A stretch of 64,000 nucleotides of DNA, from the NCBI GenBank assembly GCA_963797565.1, contig CAWCPM010000002.1:124001-188000 (forward strand), read 5' to 3'. Positions 57,076-64,000 of the stretch are shown piece after piece. This DNA is from JAICYJ01 sp963797565 (GTDB lineage Bacteria > Actinomycetota > Thermoleophilia > Gaiellales > JAICJC01). The first letter of the stretch is position 1, and every line of letters starts with the position of its first letter. The translations under genes and the position numbers were made by a program. The notes beneath the pieces are model-generated. The model did no database searches. It worked only from the letters and a program-made list of their open reading frames with translations, and was not told the DNA's origin.

Positions 57076-58439
57076 GCCACCTGCTCCGCCAGCGACGGCA
57101 GCGCGCCACGTGCATCGTCGAGGTAGGCGGTCGTGTAACGACCGGAGCCGAAGCGGGGCTCGTCCAGGATCTCCAGAAACAGCTCGCGGGTGGTGGCCAC
57201 GCCCTCGATCTCGAGCTCGCCCAGCGCACGGCGGGCTCTCGCCATGGCCTGCTCGCGATCGCCGCCGTGGACGATCACCTTGGCCAGCAGCGAGTCGTAG
57301 AACGGCGGCACCCGGTAGCCCTCGTAGGCATGGGTGTCGACGCGCACGCCGGCGCCCAGCGGCGGCCGGAAGCGGCTGACCGTGCCGGCCGCCGGCATGA
57401 ACCCGCGGCGGGGGTCCTCGCAGTTGATGCGAAACTCGATGGCGTGGCCGACCAGCGGCGCCAGGCCGGTGGCCGGCAGGCGCTCCCCGCCGGCGATCCG
57501 CAGCTGCCAGACGGCGATATCGATGCCGGTGAGCAGCTCCGACACGGGGTGCTCGACCTGCAGGCGGGTGTTCATCTCGATGAACGAGAACCCGCCGTCG
57601 CGATCGACCAGGAACTCGACGGTGCCGGCGTTGACGTAGTCGCACGCCTTGCAGGCACGGCCCGCCGCCTCGGCCATGGCCGCACGGGTGGATTCGTCCA
57701 GCGCCGGGCTGGGCCCCTCCTCGATCAGCTTCTGGTGCCTGCGCTGCACCGAGCAGTCCCGCTCGCCCAGCACCAGCACGCCGCCCTCGCGGTCGGCCAG
57801 CACCTGCATCTCGACGTGGCGGGGCTCGACGATCGCCTTCTCGAGGTACATGCCGCCGTCCCCGAATGCGCTCTCGGCCTCGGCCGACGCCATCCGGTAG
57901 GCCTCCTCGACCTGATCCGGCCCGCCGACGACGCGCATGCCGCGGCCACCGCCGCCGGCAGAGGCCTTCAGCAGCACCGGGTATCCGACCTGGCCGGCCA
58001 GCTGGGCCGCCTCAGCGGCGCCCGACAGCCGCTCCCGGCTGCCCGGCACCAGCGGCACGCCGGCGCCGCTCATGGTCTGCTTGGCGCGGCTCTTGTCGCC
58101 CATCAGCTCGATCGCCTCGGCCGGCGGGCCTACGAACACCAGGTCGTTGTCCTCGCATGCGCGCACGAAACCGGCGTTCTCGGCCAGAAAACCCCAGCCG
58201 GGATGGACGGCATCGCAGCCGGTGGTCTCGGCGGCCGCGATCAGGTTCGGCACCCGCAGGTAGCTGTCGGCCGGCGCGTGCGGCCCGATGCAGACAGCGC
58301 GGTCGGCCAGGTCCACCCACAGCCCGTCGCTGTCGGCCGTCGAGTACACGGCCACCGCCTCCGCGCCGAGGTCGTGGCAGGCCCGCACCAGGCGCACCGC
58401 CGCCTCCCCGCGGTTCGCGATCAGGACGCGGCGCAGCAT
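57072..58439 (-). CDS. accC: Biotin carboxylase
   Basis: 455 residues. ATP-grasp biotin carboxylase: LIANRGEAAVRLVRACHDLG at the N-terminus, LKASAGGGGRGMRVV (ATP loop, about 159-173), FIEMNTRLQVEHPVSELLTG (about 279-298) and HAIEFRINCEDP. Carboxylates biotin on a BCCP, here supplied by the fused gene just upstream. Could serve as AccC or as PycA of a two-subunit pyruvate carboxylase. Confidence 0.96.
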   Translation of the reverse strand: MLRRVLIANRGEAAVRLVRACHDLGAEAVAVYSTADSDGLWVDLADRAVCIGPHAPADSYLRVPNLIAAAETTGCDAVHPGWGFLAENAGFVRACEDNDLVFVGPPAEAIELMGDKSRAKQTMSGAGVPLVPGSRERLSGAAEAAQLAGQVGYPVLLKASAGGGGRGMRVVGGPDQVEEAYRMASAEAESAFGDGGMYLEKAIVEPRHVEMQVLADREGGVLVLGERDCSVQRRHQKLIEEGPSPALDESTRAAMAEAAGRACKACDYVNAGTVEFLVDRDGGFSFIEMNTRLQVEHPVSELLTGIDIAVWQLRIAGGERLPATGLAPLVGHAIEFRINCEDPRRGFMPAAGTVSRFRPPLGAGVRVDTHAYEGYRVPPFYDSLLAKVIVHGGDREQAMARARRALGELEIEGVATTRELFLEILDEPRFGSGRYTTAYLDDARGALPSLAEQVA

Positions 58440-58444
58440 GAGAT

Positions 58445-60215
58445 TTACGCTAATTCCAGCTCGAACAACGGCTGGCCGTACTCGACCGGCTCAGCGTTGC
58501 CGACCAGCACCGCACGGATCACGCCGGCGTGCTCGGACTTGAGCTCGTTGAACAGCTTCATCGCCTCCAGCACGCACAGCACCTGATCGACCGCGACGGT
58601 ATCGCCCTCGCTGACGAACGGCTCGGCGGTCGGCGAGGGCGAGCGGTAGAACGTGCCGACCATCGGCGACGGCACCGTGACCGTCTGCGACACGCTGGGA
58701 GCGGACTCCGCAGCGCCGTTGTCAGCTGGGGCGACGGCGGGGGCGGTCGCGACCGGAGCGAGCGGCCGATCGTCCTGGCGGCGGACCGTGATCCGCACGC
58801 CCGCGTCCTCAACGGTGAGCTCACCCACGTCGGAGCCCTCGACCATCTCGATCAGCTCCCGGATGCGCTCCGACTGGCTGCGCTCGAGGCCGTCGCGCTC
58901 CGCATCCTCACGGTCGCCGCGGCCGCGCAGCGTCGCCAGCAGCCGGCTGGCATCGTCGCCGAACAACGCCACCAGCAGCAGGTCCTCCTCGCTGGCGGCC
59001 AGCCCTTCGGCCCGCATCTGGTCGAGGTCAGGGGACGGATCGACGGCCGCAAAGGGGTCGGCGTGGACTGCCGCCGCGCGGCGCGATCTCCTGGGGCGGA
59101 TTGCCGTAGATGCCCGACAGGTAGTCGCGCATGTCGGGCGACACCTCGTCCCAGCGTCGGGCCGACAGCACGTGCCGCACGGCCTGGCCGGCCAGGATGC
59201 CGCCCACCGGCTGGGCCAGCGGCGGCACCCCGCAGTCGAGCCGCACCTGCTTGAACTCCTCCAGCACCTCGTCCAGGCGGTCGGCGGCACCCAGCATCCG
59301 CAGCCGCGCGTCCAGCTCGGAGACCAGCCCCACGGGCAGCCGGTTGAAGGCGGTGCGCAGTGTGATGCGGGGCGGGATCGGAAGGGCCGGCATCTGCGAC
59401 GTGACGTGCTCGTCGATGAATCGCGACGCCTCCCAGACGCGGTCGGCATCGACGCCGTGCTCGAGCCCGAGCCCGGTGAGCGCGTCGCACAGCACCTCGC
59501 CCGCCACCCGGTGCAGCGTGTAGGCGACCGGGAGCACGGCCGTGGCGATCGGCTCGGCACCGTGACGGGCGGCCTCGATTGCCATCGCCAGCGCGTTTCC
59601 GCCGGTGCCCTGGCAGTAGAGGCCGACCGGCAGGCCGGAGGCCTGCCGGAGCTCGTTGATGACGCGGTCGCACGTGCCCGGATCGAGCGCGCCGGCCGGG
59701 TCGTGCACCAGCACGTGGTCAGCGCCCAGCTCGGCCAGCCGTCGCGCCTTGTCGACCACGCGGGGCAGGTTCGGCATGAAGCCGGAGAAGGCCAGTCCGG
59801 CATACAGACGGCCGCCCGCCTCGCGCACGGCCGCCGCGGCCGACTCGAGGTTCTCCACGTCGTTCAGGGGATCGTGCAGCCGGAAGATCTCGATGCCGCT
59901 CTCGGCCGCGCAGAGGATGAAGCGGCGCACCAGATCGTCGGACAGCGGCCGCGAGCCGACCAGGAACCGCCCGCGCAGCGCCATCTGCAGCGGCGTCGTG
60001 CGGCAGCGCGCCTTGACGCCGCGAATCCGCTCCCATGGGCTCTCGGTTCCCTTCTGGACGGCGGCGTCGAAGCAGCCGCCGCCGCTCACCTCGAGCGCGG
60101 CGAAGCCAGCCTGGTCGAGGATCTCGGCCACCTCCAGCACACGCGCGGTCGAGATGGTGCCGACCAGCGGTTGCTGGGAGAGCAGGCGGATCGTGGTGTC
60201 GACGATGCGGGTCAC
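58445..60215 (-). CDS. Degenerate carboxyltransferase (PycB/OadA-like) fused to BCCP (frameshifted near 59080)
   Basis: About 589 residues after removal of one base. N-terminal half (1-390): HMGL-like barrel with LDQAGFAALEVSGGGCFDAAVQ, TPLQMALRGRFLVG, EIFRLHDPLND. The metal ligands of OadA/PycB are all replaced: Asp17 of RDAHQS is Leu11, the carboxylated Lys of IKDMSG is His171, and both His of HLHCHAT are Tyr200 and Gln202. C-terminal half: AccB-like N-terminal helix RIRELIEMVEGSDVGEL and biotinyl domain with CVLEAMKLFNEL. The frame breaks at EIAPR|AAAVHADPFAAVDP; no separate start for the BCCP part is seen. Followed by accC. Confidence 0.8.
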
Positions 60216-60778
60216 GCGCGTGAGATGTACCGCGCCTCGCGCGTGTCCACCCGGATCACGTCACCGACGTTGACGAACAGGGGTACCGCGACGACCGCGC
60301 CGGTCTCGAGCGTGGCCGGCTTGGTCACGTTGGAGACGGTGTCGCCCTTGACGCCCGGCTCGGTGTCGACCACCTTCAGCTCCACCGCCGCCGGGAGCTG
60401 GAGCGAGGTCGGCTTGCCGTCGACCGTGAGCAGCTGCACGGTGTCGTTCTCGCGCATGTACTGGAGCTCCTCGCGCATGGTGTCGGCCGGGAACGCGAGC
60501 TGGTCGAAGGTCTCGGAGTTCATCAGGTGCACGTCGCTGCCGTCGTTGTAGAGGTAGGTGACGTTGACCACCTCGGTGTGGATCCGCGGCATCTTCTCGC
60601 CGGCCCGGAAGGTCTTGTCCACGACGCCGCCCGACTCGAGCGCCTTCAGCTTGGTGCGGACGAACGCGCCGCCCTTGCCGGGCTTGACGTGCTGGAAGTC
60701 GACGATGCGGTAGACGGTGCCGTCGACCTCGACGTGCATGCCGTTCTTGAACTGGTTGGTGGAGATGGTTTCAGCCAT
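60212..60778 (-). CDS. efp: Elongation factor P
   Basis: 188 residues. KOW-like domain I with HVKPGKGGAFVRTKLK, Lys35 at the tip, then two OB domains (VTYLYNDGSDVHLMNSETFDQLAF and PLFVNVGDVIRVDTREARYISRA). It relieves ribosome stalling on polyproline; whether Lys35 is modified cannot be told. Stop overlaps the carboxyltransferase start by 4 nt. Confidence 0.97.
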   Translation of the reverse strand: MAETISTNQFKNGMHVEVDGTVYRIVDFQHVKPGKGGAFVRTKLKALESGGVVDKTFRAGEKMPRIHTEVVNVTYLYNDGSDVHLMNSETFDQLAFPADTMREELQYMRENDTVQLLTVDGKPTSLQLPAAVELKVVDTEPGVKGDTVSNVTKPATLETGAVVAVPLFVNVGDVIRVDTREARYISRA

Positions 60779-60791
60779 GTTGGTGAGGCCG

Positions 60792-61874
60792 TCAGCCGGC
60801 CGTGATCAACTCCTTAGGGTAGCCGGTGAGGCGCTCGCAGCCGTCCGCGGTCACCACCACGAGATCCTCGATGCGCACCCCGCCGATGCCCGGCAGGTAG
60901 ACGCCCGGCTCCACTGTGACGACCATCCCGTGCTCGAGGGTTGCGGGGTAGGTGACGGAGATGCGCGGATCCTCGTGGATCTGGAGACCGACGCCGTGAC
61001 CGGTGCCGTGCTGGAAGTGCTCGCCGTGGCCGGCCTCGGTGATGATGCCGCGCACGACCGCGTCGGCGTCCTTGCCGGTGACGCCGGGCCGCACCGCGTC
61101 GAGCCCGGCCAGCTGCGCCCGCAGCACCAGCTCGTAGACCTCGCCCAGCTGGTCGGGGACGGGGCCGGTGGCGAACGTGCGCGTGCAGTCGGAGTGATAG
61201 CCGTCGAGCACGGCGCCGATGTCGATGGTGACCATGCTGCCGGGGGCGATCGCCTCGCGCCGCGGCTCGGCGTGCGGCAGCGCGCCGGCAGCGCCGGAGG
61301 CCACGATCGAGTCGAAGGCGATGCCGTCGCCGCCGTGCTCGCGCACCAGCTCCTGGACGCGCCAGGCCACGTCGAACTCCGTGCGCCCGGCCAGGCCCTC
61401 GCCCGCCAGCTGCGCGTAGACCGGCTCGAGGATGGCCGCGGCGCGGCGGATGGCCTCTATCTCCTGATCGTCCTTGACGATCCGAAGGCCCTCGACTGCG
61501 CCGGTCACACCCACCAGATCGACCTCGCCGGCTGCCTCCGCCAGCAGCGCGTGAGCGGCAAAGGACAGGTGCACCGACTCGAAGCCGACCCTCGCGGCTC
61601 CGGGTGCGAGCTCGGCCCAGCGGGTGGAGACGAAGCGGATCAGGTCCTGGTTGGCCTGACGCACGTCGATGAACTCGCGCAGCGGCGCAACCCGCTCCAG
61701 ATAGCGGAAGTCGGTCAGAAAGACCGAGCCGGCGGGCGTTGCCACCACGGCGCCGTTGCTGCCGGTGTACCCGGTCAGGTAGCGGACGTTCGTGAGATCC
61801 GTGATCAGGAGGGCATCGACCTCCTGGCCGGCCAGGCCGGCAGCCAGCCGTTCGACGCGCGCGCGATAGTTCAT
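60792..61874 (-). CDS. pepP: Xaa-Pro aminopeptidase (M24)
   Basis: 360 residues. N-terminal creatinase-like domain (VDALLITDLTNVRYLTGYTGSNG) and a pita-bread catalytic domain with the metal ligands in DIGAVLDGYHSDCTRTF (two Asp), GTGHGVGLQIHEDP (His), VEPGVYLPG (Glu) and GGVRIEDLVVVT (Glu). Removes N-terminal residues preceding Pro. ATGA overlap with aroQ; the aroQ-pepP-efp string is well conserved. Confidence 0.94.
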   Translation of the reverse strand: MNYRARVERLAAGLAGQEVDALLITDLTNVRYLTGYTGSNGAVVATPAGSVFLTDFRYLERVAPLREFIDVRQANQDLIRFVSTRWAELAPGAARVGFESVHLSFAAHALLAEAAGEVDLVGVTGAVEGLRIVKDDQEIEAIRRAAAILEPVYAQLAGEGLAGRTEFDVAWRVQELVREHGGDGIAFDSIVASGAAGALPHAEPRREAIAPGSMVTIDIGAVLDGYHSDCTRTFATGPVPDQLGEVYELVLRAQLAGLDAVRPGVTGKDADAVVRGIITEAGHGEHFQHGTGHGVGLQIHEDPRISVTYPATLEHGMVVTVEPGVYLPGIGGVRIEDLVVVTADGCERLTGYPKELITAG

Positions 61875-62302
61875 GAGGCGTTCTCCGCGAGGTAGGTGAA
61901 GGCGTCCCGGTAGCCCTCGGCGCCGCGCCCGCTGATGCGGTGCGAGACCACGTCCGCGATCACCGTGTGGCGCCGCCACTGCTCGCGGCGCTCGATGTCG
62001 GAGAGGTGCACCTCGACGATCGGGCCCGTGAAGATCTCGAGCGCATCGCGGATGGCGTAGCTGTAGTGGCTCCATGCGCCGGGGTTGACGACGAGGGCGT
62101 CGGTGCCCGAACAGGCCTCGTGAATCATGTCCACATACACGCCCTCGCTGTTGGTCTGAGAGCAGCGGGCGGACATGTCCAGCTCGTGGGCCCACTCCTG
62201 GATCCGGGTCTCCAGCTGTCGCAGCGTCATGTCGCCGTACTGCTCAGGGTCACGACGACCGAGCATGTTCAGGTTTACGCCGTTCAGGACCGTGACCTGC
62301 AT
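61871..62302 (-). CDS. aroQ: 3-dehydroquinate dehydratase type II
   Basis: 143 residues. VLNGVNLNMLGRRDPEQYG (catalytic Tyr22, Arg), QTNSEGVYVDMIHEA, VVNPGAWSHYSYAIRDAL (catalytic His) and VEVHLSDIERREQWRRHT. Dodecameric enzyme of the shikimate pathway, whose preceding step (aroB) is encoded at the right end. TACCCT, 8 nt before the ATG, marks a leaderless start. Confidence 0.96.
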   Translation of the reverse strand: MQVTVLNGVNLNMLGRRDPEQYGDMTLRQLETRIQEWAHELDMSARCSQTNSEGVYVDMIHEACSGTDALVVNPGAWSHYSYAIRDALEIFTGPIVEVHLSDIERREQWRRHTVIADVVSHRISGRGAEGYRDAFTYLAENAS

Positions 62303-62310
62303 GGCCGCGA

Positions 62311-62316
62311 AGGGTA
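62311..62316 (-). promoter_or_regulatory. -10 box TACCCT, leaderless aroQ
   Basis: TACCCT on the minus strand, 8 nt before the aroQ ATG; the rest of the 154-bp divergent gap shows no further clear signal. Confidence 0.5.
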
Positions 62317-62456
62317 CTGGAAGGCCGCGGCACCATGTCTCGCGCGCGCGGCGCACGGCGGGGGGTGATTCGTGGCAGGTCCGGCACGGCTCGTGACTGA
62401 CAGCTGACGGAGACCGCGTGCAGTCTGGGCGCCAACCCCTGACGAAAGGACATCGA

Positions 62457-63248
62457 ATGCGATTCCGCACCCTGCTGGCCGTGATGGCCGCAGCCATCGC
62501 CGTGGCGGCCGGCTCCGCTCATGCCACGGCCGCCGAGACCAGCGTCTACAAGGTCTGGTTCCAGCGCAGCGGGAAGCTGTGGCTGGTGAAGCGCCAGCAG
62601 CCGCTGACGGCCGCGCCGGCGCGCGCCGCCATGCAGGCGCTGCTGGCCGGGCCGAACCTGGCCGAGTCAGACGCGGGCGTCGGCTCGCAGGTGCCGGCAT
62701 CGGCCGACCTGCTCGGCCTCTCGGTCGCCAACGGCACGGCCACCGTCGATCTCAGCAGCGGGTTCGCGGCCTCGGGCACGACCGCCCAGGTGCGCATGCG
62801 GCTGGCGCAGCTGACCTGGACGCTGGGGCAGTTCCCAACCATCGACCGGGTCGCTCTGCAGGTGAACGGACGGGCCGTGTCCAGCCTGGCCGGGGTGAAG
62901 CTGCCGCGGCCGATGACTCAGGACAGCTTCGCCGGCCTGCTGCCGCCGATCACCGTCTGGAACCCGGCGATCGGCACGGCCCTCTCGGGCAGCGTGCGGG
63001 TCAGCGGCAACGCGACGGTGTTCGAGGGCAGCCTGCACATCCGCATCCTCAACCACAACGGCACCGCCATCGCGCGCGCAAACACCACCGCGAGCTGCGG
63101 CACCGGCTGCCGTGGCGGATACACGGTGCTGGTGCCGTTCTCTGTCGGCGCCGACCAGCTGGGAACGATCGTCGTCACGGATGACGACACCGACGGCAAC
63201 GGCAAGCCGCAGCATCAGGTGCGGGTGCCGGTCGTGCTGCTCTCGTAG
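62457..63248 (+). CDS. Secreted GerMN/Gmad2 domain protein
   Basis: 263 residues from an ATG with GAAAGGA 5-7 nt upstream. Sec signal peptide (MRFRTLLAVMAAAIAVAAGSAHA). Then a GerMN (sporulation/germination-type) domain, about 30-140: VYKVWFQRSGKLWLVKRQ, ADLLGLSVANGTATVDLSSGF, MRLAQLTWTLGQFPTIDRVALQVNG. The C-terminal ~90 residues (LLPPITVWNPAIGTALSG, then Ig-like strands) form a Gmad2 domain. Exported envelope protein; such domains occur in actinobacteria that do not sporulate. Function unknown. Confidence 0.85.
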   Translation: MRFRTLLAVMAAAIAVAAGSAHATAAETSVYKVWFQRSGKLWLVKRQQPLTAAPARAAMQALLAGPNLAESDAGVGSQVPASADLLGLSVANGTATVDLSSGFAASGTTAQVRMRLAQLTWTLGQFPTIDRVALQVNGRAVSSLAGVKLPRPMTQDSFAGLLPPITVWNPAIGTALSGSVRVSGNATVFEGSLHIRILNHNGTAIARANTTASCGTGCRGGYTVLVPFSVGADQLGTIVVTDDDTDGNGKPQHQVRVPVVLLS

Positions 63249-63268
63249 ACGAGCGCAGTGCACGGGTG

Positions 63269-63309
63269 CTGGCGGGTGATGGTTGATCATCAACCGCTCA
63301 GCCCGCCAG
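63269..63309. terminator. Bipartite stem-loop between convergent genes
   Basis: Outer arms CTGGCGGG/CCCGCCAG (8 bp) and inner arms GGTTGAT-c-ATCAACC (7 bp), separated by short internal loops. It spans the gap between the GerMN stop and the aroB stop and overlaps the aroB end. Likely a bidirectional transcription barrier; there is no T-tract. Confidence 0.45.
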
Positions 63310-64000
63310 CGCCCGCCCGATCGCGAGGTCGATCAGCTCGTCGTCGACGTCCACACCCCAGACCGGCTTCCCGACCTGCTCCAGCAGCACGAACCGGACG
63401 CGGCCCTCGACCGACTTCTTGTCGCGGCGAAGCGCCTCCCGCACTGCGGCCGCATCGACGCCCGCAAAGCCGGTTGGCAGCTCGTGCATCCGCAGCAGCT
63501 CCCTCACGTCGGCCTCCAGCGAGGGGTCGAGGCCGGCGACCTTTCCCGACAGCCACAGCGCCGGCAGCAGCCCGACGGCCACCGCCTCGCCGTGGGCGAT
63601 GCCGGTGAACCCGGCCGCGGCCTCGATCGCGTGGCCGATCGAGTGGCCCAGGTTGAGCACGGCGCGCATGTCCTGCTCGCGCGGATCGACCGCCACCACG
63701 TGGGCCTTGTAGGCGGCGCAGCGGCGGATCAGCTCCAGCCGCTGCTCGGTGGCTCCCCGCCCCGGCTCCCACGCCTGCACCATCTCCCACAGCCGCCCGC
63801 CCGCCAGAAGGCCGGTCTTGATCACCTCGGCGAAGCCGCAGGCCCACTCGCGAACGGGCAGCGTCTCAAGCAGACCCGGGTCGGTCACCACCCACTCGGC
63901 CGGGTGAAAGGCCCCCACGTAGTTCTTGGCGCCGGGCAGGTCGATTCCGGTCTTGCCGCCGATGGCCGCGTCCACCATGCCCACCAGCGAGGTCGGCGCC
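63298..64000 (-). CDS. aroB: 3-dehydroquinate synthase, C-terminal part (cut by window edge)
   Basis: At least 233 residues; the start lies beyond the window. DAAIGGKTGIDLPGAKNYVGAFHPAE (NAD/metal site), the FAEVIKTG motif, LNLGHSIGHAIEAAAGF (two metal His) and HGEAVAVGL are AroB signatures. Converts DAHP to 3-dehydroquinate, the step before aroQ, although aroB and aroQ are separated here by the GerMN gene on the opposite strand. Confidence 0.95.
   Translation of the reverse strand, partial: APTSLVGMVDAAIGGKTGIDLPGAKNYVGAFHPAEWVVTDPGLLETLPVREWACGFAEVIKTGLLAGGRLWEMVQAWEPGRGATEQRLELIRRCAAYKAHVVAVDPREQDMRAVLNLGHSIGHAIEAAAGFTGIAHGEAVAVGLLPALWLSGKVAGLDPSLEADVRELLRMHELPTGFAGVDAAAVREALRRDKKSVEGRVRFVLLEQVGKPVWGVDVDDELIDLAIGRALAG

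Overview
The window is a gene-dense, very GC-rich bacterial chromosome segment of housekeeping genes, with no rRNA, tRNA, CRISPR array or intact mobile element that I could find. Several features point to Actinomycetota, probably a deep branch such as Thermoleophilia: an actinobacterial-type LexA box (CGAACACATGTTCG) in front of imuB-dnaE2, MurA with Asp in place of the fosfomycin-target Cys, SepF, DivIVA and YggT division genes, a DUF4333-type lipoprotein, and at least 13 genes whose only visible initiation signal is a TAnnnT -10 box 6-9 nt before the start codon (leaderless mRNA). The class assignment is inference.

Layout. 1-1924: a frameshifted cupin gene cut by the window edge, an amidinotransferase and a small membrane protein. 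1970-15033 (mostly minus): frr-pyrH-tsf-rpsB, then rluD-lspA-TraR/DksA-divIVA-yggT-proC, an APH-type kinase on the other strand, and sepF-yggS-yfiH with a lipocalin-like gene and a DHH-CBS-tRNA nucleotidyltransferase. 15054-21424: ridA-hisD, a SUKH-like gene and murA, an HD protein, a class V aminotransferase and an EEP nuclease. 21473-27501 (plus): a hypothetical protein, DedA, a zinc ribbon, a REP-like repeat region, then the SOS mutagenesis operon imuB-DUF6504-dnaE2. 27498-32132 (minus): two paralogous mini membrane proteins, then ppsR-ppdK-comB. 32184-36052 (plus): a glycerol-3-phosphate oxidation and glycerol kinase operon. 36063-44900 (minus): glyQS, recO, ybaK, mutM, deoA, deoB and a GNAT gene, with one lipoprotein on plus. 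44897-56175: xerD, ald, two peptidases, pyrG, recN, nadK, tlyA, grpB and a prenyl synthase. 56172-64000: xseB, nusB, asp23, accC, a carboxyltransferase-like/BCCP fusion, efp, pepP, aroQ, a GerMN protein and partial aroB.

Genes are packed into long runs joined by NTGA overlaps. Three of these read CTGA and imply CTG starts (lspA, xseB, ispA-like), and deoA seems to start at a CTG directly after a stop. Nine genes, many of them conserved housekeeping genes, are each broken by an apparent single-base indel and a tenth is suspected; this looks more like assembly error than gene decay.

The most unusual gene is the carboxyltransferase-BCCP fusion beside accC. Its barrel keeps the family fold signature but has replaced all four metal-ligand positions.
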